DNA of 64,000 nucleotides from Bacteroidota bacterium (GCA_018267725.1 JAFDXY010000009.1:372001-436000); one strand, 5' to 3'; counted from the first letter of the stretch, positions 52,294 to 61,861 are shown. Made by a program: numbers and translations. The notes: generated from the letters alone by a model not told the origin.

Positions 52294-53817
52294 TTAAGGG
52301 TTTATTAAAATGTTTCCTGTCATTTCATTCGGTATAGCCACATTCATTGCATGTAAAATGCTTGGTGCAATATCTCCCAATTTTCCTGCTTTTACTGTTC
52401 CATGCCAACTATTATCTATTACAAACAACGGAACCAAATTTAATGAGTGTTGTGTATTAGGGCTACCATCTTCATTAATCATATAATCTGCATTACCATG
52501 ATCGGCTGTTAAGAAAATAATATAATCTTGCTTTAAGGCTGTTGTTATTATTTTTTCAACACATTTATCAACTGTTTCAACTGCTTTTACTACTGCATTA
52601 AAAACGCCTGTATGCCCTACCATGTCTGTATTTGCAAAGTTTAAGCAAATAAAATCTGCATAGCCTTTTTCTATTTCGGGTAATAATTTATCTGTAATTT
52701 CAAGAGCACTCATTTGGGGTTGTAAATCGTAAGTAGCTACTTTAGGAGATGGAACTAATAACCTTGTTTCTCCTGCAAATTCTTTTTCTCTTCCTCCGCT
52801 AAAAAAGAAAGTTACATGCGGATATTTTTCTGTTTCGGCAATGCGTATTTGTTTTTTCCCTGCATTGGCTAATACTTCTCCTAATGTGTTGTTTAAATTA
52901 TCGGTTTCAAAAATTACATGTACGTTTTTAAATGTTTTATCATACTCCGTCATGGTAGTATAATATAAATTCATTTTATACATGTTTTGTTCTGCATGAT
53001 CTTCTTGTGTTAAAACATGCGTTATTTCTCTACAACGATCTGTTCTAAAATTAAAACATATAACGGCATCTCCATCTTTAATTAATGATTCATTATTTGC
53101 GATTGACGAGTTAATAATTGGTTTAATAAATTCATCTGTAACGCCGTTTGCATAAGATGTTTCAATAGATTTAATTAAATCATTGCTTTGTTCTCCCGTG
53201 CCATGTACCAAAGCATCATAAGCCAATTTAATTCTTTCCCAACGGTTATCTCTATCCATTGCATAATATCTTCCTGTTATGGTTGCAATAGTTCCTGTTT
53301 TATGTTTTAAATATTCTTGTAAATCTTTTATAAAACCTAAACCACTTTTAGGGTCGCAATCTCTTCCATCTGTAAATGCATGAATAAACACTTTGTTTAA
53401 ACCCTGTGTTGTACATACATTAATAATTTCTTTTAAGTGATTGATGTGAGAATGTACACCGCCATTACTTACCAGGCCCATTAAATGCAAAGGTTTATTG
53501 TTTTGTTTTGCATATTGAATAGTGTTTAGCAAATGTTCGTTTGCAGCAAAACTCCCATCTTTAATGGCAACATTTATGCGTTGTAATTCTTGATATACAA
53601 TTCGTCCTGCTCCTAAATTTAAATGGCCTACTTCACTATTACCCATTTGTCCATCTGGCAAGCCTACTGCTTCTCCGCAAGCTACTAATGTTGTGTGCGG
53701 ATATTTATTATATAACGAAGAAACAAAAGGTGTATTTGAATTTTGAATGGCATCGGCAGATTTTTTATTTCCTAATCCCCAACCATCCATAATTATTAAA
53801 AATGCTTTTTTACTCAT
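52294..53817 (-). CDS. gpmI: Cofactor-independent phosphoglycerate mutase
   Basis: Interconverts 3- and 2-phosphoglycerate in glycolysis, using two metal ions and a phosphoserine intermediate. It has 507 residues. DGWG at the N-terminus gives a metal Asp. The active Ser lies in GQMGNSEVGHLNLG, and metal ligands lie in NFANTDMVGHTG and LTADHGNADYM. It is first in a three-gene run with the haem-binding gene and engB. Confidence 0.97.
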   Translation of the reverse strand: MSKKAFLIIMDGWGLGNKKSADAIQNSNTPFVSSLYNKYPHTTLVACGEAVGLPDGQMGNSEVGHLNLGAGRIVYQELQRINVAIKDGSFAANEHLLNTIQYAKQNNKPLHLMGLVSNGGVHSHINHLKEIINVCTTQGLNKVFIHAFTDGRDCDPKSGLGFIKDLQEYLKHKTGTIATITGRYYAMDRDNRWERIKLAYDALVHGTGEQSNDLIKSIETSYANGVTDEFIKPIINSSIANNESLIKDGDAVICFNFRTDRCREITHVLTQEDHAEQNMYKMNLYYTTMTEYDKTFKNVHVIFETDNLNNTLGEVLANAGKKQIRIAETEKYPHVTFFFSGGREKEFAGETRLLVPSPKVATYDLQPQMSALEITDKLLPEIEKGYADFICLNFANTDMVGHTGVFNAVVKAVETVDKCVEKIITTALKQDYIIFLTADHGNADYMINEDGSPNTQHSLNLVPLFVIDNSWHGTVKAGKLGDIAPSILHAMNVAIPNEMTGNILINP

Positions 53818-53821
53818 GCCG

Positions 53822-53829
53822 TAAAACTA
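53822..53829 (-). promoter_or_regulatory. Putative -7 element of gpmI
   Basis: On the - strand TAGTTTTA, one base off consensus, ends four bases before the gpmI ATG, the same spacing as in the other leaderless candidates. Confidence 0.45.
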
Positions 53830-53883
53830 CAGTATTTGTTATTTCATTCAATCATACTATTTTTAACAATATTCAATTTGGCA

Positions 53884-53891
53884 TACTTTTA
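53884..53891 (+). promoter_or_regulatory. Putative -7 element of the DUF4783 gene
   Basis: TACTTTTA, one base off TAnnTTTG, lies 25 bases before the ATG at 53917. The short leader is almost only A and T, as is common before Bacteroidota genes. Confidence 0.45.
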
Positions 53892-53916
53892 GCCCTTGTT
53901 AAATAAAATAAAAAAA

Positions 53917-54303
53917 ATGAGAAAGATTATTTCACTTTTAGCAATTGGTTTTACGCTTTTAACTTTTAAAGCTAATGCCCAAAGTGATACTAACGATATT
54001 ATAAATGCTTTTAAACAAGCAGATATAACCGTTATTTCTAACTACTTTGAAAACTTAATAGATTTAACCTTACCCGGCAAAACAGAAATTAAAGACATAA
54101 GTAAAAGCCAAGCCGGTATTGCCTTTAAAAACTTTTATGAAGAAAATGGAATTAAAGGTTTTGAATTAGCCTCGCAAAGAGAAGCAGGTTCTATTATGTA
54201 TATGGCCGGAAAATTAACAGGCAAAACAAAAACTTATAATATAACATTGTTATTAAAAAATAAAGATGGTAAACATGTAATAACATCTATAAGAATTAAT
54301 TAG
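53917..54303 (+). CDS. DUF4783 exported protein
   Basis: A 128-residue protein from the ATG at 53917. A TTG 21 bases upstream only adds MLNKIKK-like residues before the signal peptide. The signal peptide ends NAQ. The mature part has the NTF2-like DUF4783 pattern: NDIINAFKQADITVISNYFENLIDL and ITLLLKNKDGKHVITSIRIN. It precedes nadC, a usual arrangement in this phylum. Function unknown. Confidence 0.85.
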   Translation: MRKIISLLAIGFTLLTFKANAQSDTNDIINAFKQADITVISNYFENLIDLTLPGKTEIKDISKSQAGIAFKNFYEENGIKGFELASQREAGSIMYMAGKLTGKTKTYNITLLLKNKDGKHVITSIRIN

Positions 54304-54328
54304 TTGATTGTTTTTTAAGTAGAAGAAA

Positions 54329-54357
54329 GGGTTTCTGTAAAACGAAACCCTTTTTTT
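54329..54357 (+). terminator. Terminator after the DUF4783 gene
   Basis: GGGTTTC and GAAACCC arms with an 8-base loop, followed by seven T. nadC therefore needs its own promoter, possibly the TATTTTTA that follows at once. Confidence 0.92.
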
Positions 54358-54380
54358 ATTTTTACATTCAATTTTAAAAA

Positions 54381-55238
54381 ATGAAAGATTTTGATAGTAA
54401 ACTAACAGAGCTGATAACTAATGCATTAAAAGAAGATATTGGCAACGGCGACCACAGCACATTATGTTGTATTGATGCTAATAAAAAAGGTAAGGCTATT
54501 TTAAAAATAAAACAACCATGCATTATAGCAGGTATTAATGTTGCAGAAAAAATATTTAAACATGTTGAGCCTACTATAATATTTACAACATATAAAAAAG
54601 ATGGAGATGAAGTGCAATACGGAGAATTTGCTTTTGAAGTTGAAGCAAACATTCATACCATATTACAATGCGAAAGATTAGTATTAAACTGTATGCAACG
54701 CATGAGTGGCATTGCAACGCTTACACATCAATACACCGAAAAATTAAAAGGCTATACAACAAAATTGCTTGATACAAGAAAAACAACACCCAATTTTAGG
54801 TTACTTGAAAAAGAAGCCGTAAAAATTGGCGGAGGCATTAATCATAGGTTTGGATTGTACGATATGATTATGCTAAAAGATAATCATATTGATTATTGCG
54901 GAGGTATAGAAAATGCCATTAACAAAGCATACAATTATATTTCAACAAAAAAACTTTCTTTAAAAATTGAAGTAGAAACCAGAAGTATTAAAGATGTTGA
55001 AACAGTTTGCAAAACAGACACAGGAAAGGTTTTTAGAATAATGTTAGATAATTTTACACCACAACAAATTACCGAAGCATTACAAATAATTAATAAAAAA
55101 TTTGAAACAGAAGCAAGCGGCGGTATTAATTTAGAAAACATAAAACAATACGCTGCAACAGGTGTGAATTATATTAGTGTTGGTGGTTTAATACATCAGG
55201 CACAAAGTGTAGATTTAAGTTTGAAAGCAACATTATAA
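54381..55238 (+). CDS. nadC: Nicotinate-nucleotide pyrophosphorylase (quinolinate PRTase)
   Basis: Makes nicotinate mononucleotide from quinolinate and PRPP for NAD synthesis. It has 285 residues. The key segments are LNCMQRMSGIATLT, LDTRKTTPNFRLLEKEAV (Arg/Lys that bind both substrates), GGGINHRFGLYDMIMLKDNH and the C-terminal ISVGGLIHQAQSVDLSL. It is followed by the SUI1 gene after 25 bases. Confidence 0.96.
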   Translation: MKDFDSKLTELITNALKEDIGNGDHSTLCCIDANKKGKAILKIKQPCIIAGINVAEKIFKHVEPTIIFTTYKKDGDEVQYGEFAFEVEANIHTILQCERLVLNCMQRMSGIATLTHQYTEKLKGYTTKLLDTRKTTPNFRLLEKEAVKIGGGINHRFGLYDMIMLKDNHIDYCGGIENAINKAYNYISTKKLSLKIEVETRSIKDVETVCKTDTGKVFRIMLDNFTPQQITEALQIINKKFETEASGGINLENIKQYAATGVNYISVGGLIHQAQSVDLSLKATL

Positions 55239-55263
55239 GTTGAACGAGTTAAATAAAATTTTT

Positions 55264-55608
55264 ATGAGCAAAAAAAATCAAGCAGATAAAAATGGTTTTG
55301 TTTTCAGCACTAATCCAAATTTTAATTTTGAAGAAGAAATTATTGAAGAGCAAAACACATTAAAGCCAGAGCAACAAAAATTAAGATTACGTTTAGATAC
55401 CAAACAACGTGCAGGCAAGGTTGTTACGTTAGTAGAAAATTTTATTGGCTTAAAAACAGATGCAGAAATATTAGGGAAAGAATTAAAAAATTATTGTGGC
55501 ACTGGTGGCAGCGTTAAAGATTTTGAAATATTAGTACAAGGAGACCAAAGAGATAAAGCTTTACAATTTCTTTTAAAAAAAGGATACAAGCAAACCAAAA
55601 AAATATAA
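55264..55608 (+). CDS. SUI1/YciH-family translation factor
   Basis: A 114-residue eIF1-like protein from the ATG at 55264. A TTG at 55240 is rejected as it follows the nadC stop directly. The core RLRLDTKQRAGKVVTLVENFIG and KNYCGTGGSVKDFEILVQGDQRDKA is the SUI1 fold that checks start-codon choice in eukaryotes; the bacterial role is poorly known. It abuts the MmcQ-like gene (stop followed at once by ATG). Confidence 0.92.
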   Translation: MSKKNQADKNGFVFSTNPNFNFEEEIIEEQNTLKPEQQKLRLRLDTKQRAGKVVTLVENFIGLKTDAEILGKELKNYCGTGGSVKDFEILVQGDQRDKALQFLLKKGYKQTKKI

Positions 55609-55938
55609 ATGGATATTGAACAAATTAGGCAATATGCACTTAATAAAAATAATGTTGAAGAAACGCTACCTTTTGGTCCAGATACATTAGTGTTTAAAAC
55701 AAACGAGAAAATATTTTTATTGCTAAGTTTAGATGAAGAACCTTTACGGTTTAATGTAAAATGCAATCCTGATTATGCTATTGAATTAAGAGAAAAATAT
55801 ACTTCTGTAATTCCCGGGTATCACATGAACAAAAAACACTGGAACACTATAATTATAAACGGAGAACTACCAACTAAACTTATTTTAAGTTTTATTGATG
55901 ATTCTTATAATTTAGTTAATCCCAAAAAGAAAGTTTAA
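55609..55938 (+). CDS. MmcQ/YjbR-family protein
   Basis: A 109-residue protein with the MmcQ/YjbR fold pattern: IRQYALNKNNVEETLPFGPDTLVFK, then RFNVKCNPDYAIELREKY and GYHMNKKHWNTIIINGELP. The family has a CyaY-like fold and is thought to bind DNA; function is unclear. It starts directly after the SUI1 stop and is translationally coupled to it. Confidence 0.9.
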   Translation: MDIEQIRQYALNKNNVEETLPFGPDTLVFKTNEKIFLLLSLDEEPLRFNVKCNPDYAIELREKYTSVIPGYHMNKKHWNTIIINGELPTKLILSFIDDSYNLVNPKKKV

Positions 55939-55992
55939 CAAGTTTTATTTTAAAATAAACGCATTAAAACTTCAACCAAAAACAATAACTAT

Positions 55993-56000
55993 TAGTTTTG
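55993..56000 (+). promoter_or_regulatory. -7 element of gldF
   Basis: TAGTTTTG, an exact consensus match, ends four bases before the gldF ATG at 56005. Confidence 0.6.
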
Positions 56001-56004
56001 ACAC

Positions 56005-56727
56005 ATGTGGATGATTTGTAAAAAAGAATGGAACCTTTTCTTCAGTAACCTTACGGGTTATATATCGCTAATTATTTTTTTCTTGTTAAGCGGATTATTC
56101 TTTTTTGTATTTCCTTCAACATCATTATTTGGTTTTGGTTATGCCACACTCGATTCTTTTTTTTCAACCATACCATGGATTTTATTATTCTTCATTCCAA
56201 CCATAACCATGCGTAGCCTTGCAGATGAATATAAGGCAGGCACTTACGAATTATTAAAAACATGGCCGCTAACAAATGCACAAATTGTTTTAGGAAAATT
56301 TTTTGGTGCATGTTTAATTATTGTTACAGCAATTATTCCAACTATTATTTATGCCATTTCTTTACAAACATTAAGTAACGTAGGAGGTATTGATGTAGGC
56401 AGCACTATTGGAAGTTATATTGGTTTATTATTACTATGTGCAGTATTTGCAGCCATTGGTATTTGCAGCAGTAGTTTTACCAACAATACGGTTGTTGCTT
56501 TTATTGCAGGTGCATTTGTTTGTTTTATTTTTTATGAAGGGTTTGATGCATTAAGCAAACTACCTGTATTTAAAGGCGGTGCAGATTATTATGTAGAAAT
56601 GATTGGTATTAATTTTCATTTTAAAAGTATTAGCAGAGGCGTTATAGATTCAAGAGATATTGTTTACTTTATTGTTGTAATTACTTTATTTTTATTGATT
56701 ACGCAAAAAAATTTATTGAAGCGTTAA
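56005..56727 (+). CDS. gldF: Gliding-motility ABC transporter permease GldF
   Basis: Membrane permease of the GldA-GldF-GldG ABC transporter, linked to gliding in Flavobacterium. It has 240 residues, about six helices and an ABC-2 pattern: MRSLADEYKAGTYELLKTWPLT in the cytoplasmic loop and a tail entering GldG two bases later. The ATPase gldA is not in this window. What is transported is unknown. Confidence 0.92.
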   Translation: MWMICKKEWNLFFSNLTGYISLIIFFLLSGLFFFVFPSTSLFGFGYATLDSFFSTIPWILLFFIPTITMRSLADEYKAGTYELLKTWPLTNAQIVLGKFFGACLIIVTAIIPTIIYAISLQTLSNVGGIDVGSTIGSYIGLLLLCAVFAAIGICSSSFTNNTVVAFIAGAFVCFIFYEGFDALSKLPVFKGGADYYVEMIGINFHFKSISRGVIDSRDIVYFIVVITLFLLITQKNLLKR

Positions 56728-56729
56728 AC

Positions 56730-58439
56730 ATGTTGTTCATTCAGAAAATATTAAAAAGTAAACTGTGGTTGTTGTGGTTATTAATAATAGCAACAATAGT
56801 TATATCTATTAGTTCCTATCAATTTGGAAAAATAGATTTAACACAAGAAAAAAGATACACTTTAAGTAATGCTACCAAAGAAATGTTAGGCAATTTGAAT
56901 GAAGATATTGAAGTTGAAGTTTTTTTAGATGGAGAATTAAGCAGTGGTTTTAGAAAATTAAAAATTGCAACCAAAGAATTGTTAGATGAATATAGAGATT
57001 ACAGCAAAGGAAAATTACATTTCATAATACATAAGCCCGGAGCGGGTTTAAACGATTCTGCTAAATTAAATTTATACGATAGTTTAATAAGATTAGGTAT
57101 TAAACCATTCAACAATCAAATAAAAGAAAAAGACGAAGAAACACAAACCGAAAGATTAATTTTTCCGGCAGCATTAGTAAAAACAAACAGCAGAATGTAT
57201 GCGGTTGATTTAATGAGCGGAAAAAGCGGAATGGATGAAGAAAGCACTTTAAATTACTCTGAAGCATTATTAGAGTTTAAGTTTGATGATGCCATTGATA
57301 AAATAACTAAAACAGAATTTCCTATTGTAGCTTATGCAACGGGAAATGGAGAACCTTTCAATCCAACCGTAAAAAGTTTGTTTGATGTAATGCGAAATAA
57401 TTATCGTTTTGGTGTAATGGATTTAAACACAGGTATTTTAAATGCCGATACTATTAAAGCTTTATTAATTGTAAAACCATCGCAAGCTTTTACCGAGCAA
57501 GAAAAAATAAAAATTGATCAATACATAATGCACGGCGGAAAAGTAATTTGGTTAATAGATAAATTAGAAGCATCTTTTGATAGTTTACTCCGTAAAAAAA
57601 GTGATTTTGTTGCATTTGATAAAGGTTTAAACTTAGATGATATTTTATTTAAATATGGTGTTCGTATTAATCCAGATTTATTGCAAGATTTAAATTGTGC
57701 AAGGCAACCGTTGGTGGTTGGCAATATGGGCGGAAAACCACAAATAGAGCGTGTTCCGTTTCCTTATTATCCGTTATTAACTTCTCCTTCTAATCATCCT
57801 ATTTCAAAAAATTTAGATTTTGTTTTAAGCATTTTTCCTTCTTCAATAGATACGGTAAAAACAACAGATATTACTAAAACAATTTTACTATCAACCGATA
57901 CAAGCAGCAGAACATTAGGCACACCGGCAATAGTAAGTTTACAAAGTATTGCAAGTGATGATGATTTAAAAACTTTTAATAAAAGTCATGTACCCGTTGC
58001 GGTTTTATTAGAAGGAAAATTCAATTCATTATACGCCAATCGGTTTACTAATGCAATGAAAGATTCTATTCAAAAACTTACTGATGCATCTTTTCTTACA
58101 ACATCAAAACCAACACAGCAAATAGTTATAAGCGATGGAGATTTAGTAACCAACGTAATTACAGAAAGCAAAGGCACATTGCCAATGGGCACACAACAGT
58201 TTGAAGAATATACATTTGCCAACAAAGATTTTATTATTAACTGCATGGATTATTTAGTAGGCAACGTAGGTATTATGCAAACGAGAAATAAAGAAATTAC
58301 ACTTCGCTTATTAAATAAAAACAAATTACAAGAAGATAAAACTTTGTGGCAGGTTATTAATATTGGCTTACCTATATTTTTAATTTTAATTTTAGGTATT
58401 ACATTACAATGGCAACGCAAAAAAAAGTTTGCAGCATAA
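56730..58439 (+). CDS. gldG: Gliding-motility ABC transporter substrate-binding-like GldG
   Basis: A 569-residue protein with one N-terminal helix (about 10-31), a large periplasmic ABC-type uncharacterised transport domain (YTLSNATKEMLGNLNEDIEVEVFLDGELSSG; VKPSQAFTEQEKIKIDQYIMHGGKVIW) and one C-terminal helix (about 542-560) before a basic tail WQRKKKF. It is paired with gldF at a two-base gap. Confidence 0.93.
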   Translation: MLFIQKILKSKLWLLWLLIIATIVISISSYQFGKIDLTQEKRYTLSNATKEMLGNLNEDIEVEVFLDGELSSGFRKLKIATKELLDEYRDYSKGKLHFIIHKPGAGLNDSAKLNLYDSLIRLGIKPFNNQIKEKDEETQTERLIFPAALVKTNSRMYAVDLMSGKSGMDEESTLNYSEALLEFKFDDAIDKITKTEFPIVAYATGNGEPFNPTVKSLFDVMRNNYRFGVMDLNTGILNADTIKALLIVKPSQAFTEQEKIKIDQYIMHGGKVIWLIDKLEASFDSLLRKKSDFVAFDKGLNLDDILFKYGVRINPDLLQDLNCARQPLVVGNMGGKPQIERVPFPYYPLLTSPSNHPISKNLDFVLSIFPSSIDTVKTTDITKTILLSTDTSSRTLGTPAIVSLQSIASDDDLKTFNKSHVPVAVLLEGKFNSLYANRFTNAMKDSIQKLTDASFLTTSKPTQQIVISDGDLVTNVITESKGTLPMGTQQFEEYTFANKDFIINCMDYLVGNVGIMQTRNKEITLRLLNKNKLQEDKTLWQVINIGLPIFLILILGITLQWQRKKKFAA

Positions 58440-58444
58440 GCAAT

Positions 58445-58452
58445 TATATTTG
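58445..58452 (+). promoter_or_regulatory. -7 element of the terC-like gene
   Basis: TATATTTG, an exact consensus match, lies 18 bases before the ATG at 58471, giving a leader of about 14 bases. Confidence 0.5.
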
Positions 58453-58470
58453 TTCAATAACTTATCACCA

Positions 58471-59400
58471 ATGACTCCCAACCAAATTGTATATATAGTA
58501 TTTGCAATTGTTTTAATTGTAGCATTAATTTTTGATTTAGGTTTATTAAGTAAAAAAAATAAACTCGTAACAATTAAAGCTGCACTGTGGCAAACTTTGC
58601 TTTGGGTAGTGTTGGCATTAGGCTTTTTTATTTTTTTATTGTATGAAGAAAATAAAGAAACAGCCTTACAATATATTAGTGCTTATTTAATGGAATGGAG
58701 TTTAAGTATTGATAATATTTTTGTTTTTGTACTCATCTTCACATCGTTTAAAGTAAAAGAACAATATTATTCAAGAGTGTTGCTGGTAGGGGTTTTAATG
58801 GCAATTGTGTTTCGAGTAATTTTTATAACTATTGGTGTAGAATTAGTAGAACGGTTTAGTTGGATATTGTATTTATTTGGCATTTTTCTTTTATATACAG
58901 GGTATAAAATGTTTATTGAAAAAGAAGAAAAAGAATTTAAACCACACGAAAACAAAGTATATAAATTTCTAAATCGTTTTTTGCCACTTACACCCGATGA
59001 TGGTAATGGAAAATATGTTATAAGAAAAAACGGAAAACCGCAATACACTGTTTTATTTGTTGTGGTTGTAATGTTGGCAACAATAGATTTAGTTTTTGCA
59101 TTAGATTCAATTCCTGCAGTAATGGGCATTTCGCAAAACAGATTGGTAATTTATACTTCAAATATTTTTGCGGTATTAGGTTTAAGAAGTTTATTCTTTT
59201 TATTACGCGGAGCAGTTAATAAGTTTAAATATTTACAGCAAGGCATAGCCATTGTATTAATTATTATTGGTTTAAAAATGTTAGGCGAGCATTGGATTAA
59301 CCAGTGGGTTAACAAAAATTTTCAAGTAATTGGTTCATTAGTTATTATTCTTTTATGTATTGGCGGTTCTATGTTTTTTTCTGTTGTAAAAAAGAAATAA
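58471..59400 (+). CDS. TerC/Alx-family membrane protein
   Basis: A 309-residue integral membrane protein with about nine helices, starting at the ATG 58471 (MTPNQIVYIVFAIV). A TTG at 58429 overlaps gldG and is rejected. The conserved acidic motifs are MEWSLSIDNIFVFVLIFTSF and FALDSIPAVMGIS, which bind Mn2+ or Ca2+ in this exporter family. A role in manganese export to extracytoplasmic enzymes is inferred from the family. It is three bases upstream of murF-alr. Confidence 0.92.
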   Translation: MTPNQIVYIVFAIVLIVALIFDLGLLSKKNKLVTIKAALWQTLLWVVLALGFFIFLLYEENKETALQYISAYLMEWSLSIDNIFVFVLIFTSFKVKEQYYSRVLLVGVLMAIVFRVIFITIGVELVERFSWILYLFGIFLLYTGYKMFIEKEEKEFKPHENKVYKFLNRFLPLTPDDGNGKYVIRKNGKPQYTVLFVVVVMLATIDLVFALDSIPAVMGISQNRLVIYTSNIFAVLGLRSLFFLLRGAVNKFKYLQQGIAIVLIIIGLKMLGEHWINQWVNKNFQVIGSLVIILLCIGGSMFFSVVKKK

Positions 59401-59403
59401 AAT

Positions 59404-61857
59404 TTGGCATACACAATTAATCATATTGCAAAAATATTGAATGCTAAAAATACAATTAGCAACAATACATTAATTGAGTATTTATTAATTGATAGTCGAA
59501 AAATTATTCATTCAACTACTTCATTATTTTTTGCATTACAAAGCAATAGAAGAGATGGACATTCTTTTATAAAAGAGTTATACGAAAAAAGTGTTTTCAA
59601 TTTTGTTGTAAAAACAAATTTTGAAGTTGCAACATACCCTAATGCTAATTTTATTTTTGTTGATGATGTATTGAATGCATTGCAAACAATAGCTGCTTAT
59701 CATCGTTCTCAATTCTCAATTCCGGTTATTGGTATTACAGGAAGCAATGGAAAAACTATTGTAAAAGAATGGCTGAATCAATTATTATTAACAGAATATA
59801 ATATTGCAAGAAGCCCACGCAGTTACAACTCTCAAATAGGCGTACCGCTTAGTGTTTGGCAACTAAATAAAGAACATACATTGGGTATTTTTGAAGCAGG
59901 TATTTCAACAAAAAATGAAATGAATAATCTTGAAAAAATTATTCAGCCAACTATTGGTTTGCTTACAAATATTGGCGAAGCACACAGCGAAGGTTTTAAT
60001 AATGTTGAAGAAAAAATTCAAGAGAAATTACAATTATTTAAATATTGTAAACAAGTTGTTTTTTGTGAAGAAAGCATAACACAGTTTTCAAAAAATATTA
60101 TAGCAGAACATTTTTCGTGGAGCAGAAAAAATAAAAATGCAACTGTTTTTATTCTACAAGAAAATAAAAATGCAAAGCAAACAACACTTTCATTCAACTA
60201 TAAAAAACAAACACATCAAACTATTATTCCCTTTACAGATGCCGCTTCTATTGAAAACAGTATTCATTGCATTTGCACTTTATTATTATTAAATTTTTCT
60301 GTTGAAGAAATAAACAAACGCATTATACAATTACAAGCTGTTGAAATGCGTATGCAATTAAAAAAGGCAATTAATAATTCTTATGTTTTAAACGATAGTT
60401 ACAGCAACGATATTTCTTCTTTACATATTGCATTAGATTATTTGCAACAACAAGCAGGTAACAATCAAAAAATTGTAATACTATCCGATATACTTCAATC
60501 ATCAACTAATTATCAAAAACTATATACCGAAGTTGCAGCAACACTTGCACAGCATAATGTAAATATTTTTATTGGCATTGGTGAAAACATTAGTAAACAT
60601 CAATCATTATTTTCAAACATTCAACAATCTTTCTTTTTTTATTCAACCAATAATTTTTTAGAAAATTTTACGCATAGTTTTTTTAAAGACAGTTTTATTT
60701 TATTAAAAGGAGCAAGAGTTTTTGGTTTTGAAAAAATTAATAAATGGTTAGAACAAAAAACACATCAAACAGTTTTAGAAATAAATCTTTCTGCATTAGC
60801 ACATAATTTAAAAATGTATCAACAACAATTATTGCTTACAACAAAAATTATGGCAATGGTTAAAGCATTTAGTTATGGCAGCGGAAGTGCAGAAATAGCA
60901 AGGCTTTTAGCGTTTCATAAAATTGATTATTTAGCAGTTGCTTATACCGATGAAGGTGTAGATTTAAGAAATGCAGGCATTAGTTTGCCTATTATGGTTA
61001 TGAATATTGATGAAGAAAGTTTTGATGCTTTAATTGAATATAATTTAGAACCTGAAATTTATTCATTCAATATTTATTATTCATTTTGTTCTTACTTAAA
61101 ACAACAAGCCATTACAAAATTCTCGGTGCATATAAAAGTTAATACGGGAATGAATCGTTTAGGTTTTGAACCTGAAGATGCAATAACATTATTTAGTGAT
61201 ATAAAAAATAATCAATCTGTTTTTGTAAAAAGCATTTTCAGTCATTTAGTAGCAAGTGAAAGTGCAGAGCATAATGAGTTTACAAAACAACAGTCTGTTT
61301 TATTTGAATCATTCTGTTTAAAAGCGAAAGAAATTTTAAATTATAATTTTTTAAAACATATTGCTAATACTGCAGCAGCATCAAAACATAAAACTTTGCA
61401 ATATGATATGGTACGTTTAGGAATTGGCTTATATGGTATTGATAATAACCATTCTTTAAACCTTCAGCCTGTTGCTGTTTTAAAAACAACTATTGCACAA
61501 ATAAGAAAAGTAAAAGCAGGAGAAAGTGTTGGTTATAACAGAAATGGAATTGTAAAAAGAGATAGTTTAATTGCAACTATAAGAATTGGTTACGCAGATG
61601 GATTTAGCCGCAAAATGAGCAATGGCAAGGGTTTTGTACTGATTAAAAATAAATTAGCTCCGGTTATTGGTAATGTTTGTATGGATATGACAATGATTGA
61701 TATAACAGAAATTAATAATGTTAATGAAGGTGAAATTGTAGAAATTTTTGGAACAAATTTATCTGTTGAACAAGTAGCCAAATGGTGTGATACAATTGCT
61801 TACGAAGTAATGACTTCTATTAGCCAAAGAGTAAAAAGAATATATATTGAAGAGTAA
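59404..61857 (+). CDS. murF-alr: Bifunctional MurF ligase / alanine racemase
   Basis: A fusion of 817 residues. The N-terminal half (about 1-450) is MurF-like with the ATP loop GITGSNGKT (110-118) and joins D-Ala-D-Ala to the UDP-MurNAc-tripeptide. The C-terminal half is a PLP alanine racemase with Lys487 (MVKAFSYGSG) and catalytic Tyr730 (RIGYADGF). The enzyme that makes D-Ala is thus tied to one that uses D-Ala-D-Ala. Such fusions are known in Bacteroidota. The start is TTG, three bases after the terC stop; no in-frame ATG is near. Confidence 0.95.
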   Translation: MAYTINHIAKILNAKNTISNNTLIEYLLIDSRKIIHSTTSLFFALQSNRRDGHSFIKELYEKSVFNFVVKTNFEVATYPNANFIFVDDVLNALQTIAAYHRSQFSIPVIGITGSNGKTIVKEWLNQLLLTEYNIARSPRSYNSQIGVPLSVWQLNKEHTLGIFEAGISTKNEMNNLEKIIQPTIGLLTNIGEAHSEGFNNVEEKIQEKLQLFKYCKQVVFCEESITQFSKNIIAEHFSWSRKNKNATVFILQENKNAKQTTLSFNYKKQTHQTIIPFTDAASIENSIHCICTLLLLNFSVEEINKRIIQLQAVEMRMQLKKAINNSYVLNDSYSNDISSLHIALDYLQQQAGNNQKIVILSDILQSSTNYQKLYTEVAATLAQHNVNIFIGIGENISKHQSLFSNIQQSFFFYSTNNFLENFTHSFFKDSFILLKGARVFGFEKINKWLEQKTHQTVLEINLSALAHNLKMYQQQLLLTTKIMAMVKAFSYGSGSAEIARLLAFHKIDYLAVAYTDEGVDLRNAGISLPIMVMNIDEESFDALIEYNLEPEIYSFNIYYSFCSYLKQQAITKFSVHIKVNTGMNRLGFEPEDAITLFSDIKNNQSVFVKSIFSHLVASESAEHNEFTKQQSVLFESFCLKAKEILNYNFLKHIANTAAASKHKTLQYDMVRLGIGLYGIDNNHSLNLQPVAVLKTTIAQIRKVKAGESVGYNRNGIVKRDSLIATIRIGYADGFSRKMSNGKGFVLIKNKLAPVIGNVCMDMTMIDITEINNVNEGEIVEIFGTNLSVEQVAKWCDTIAYEVMTSISQRVKRIYIEE

Positions 61858-61861
61858 AGAA

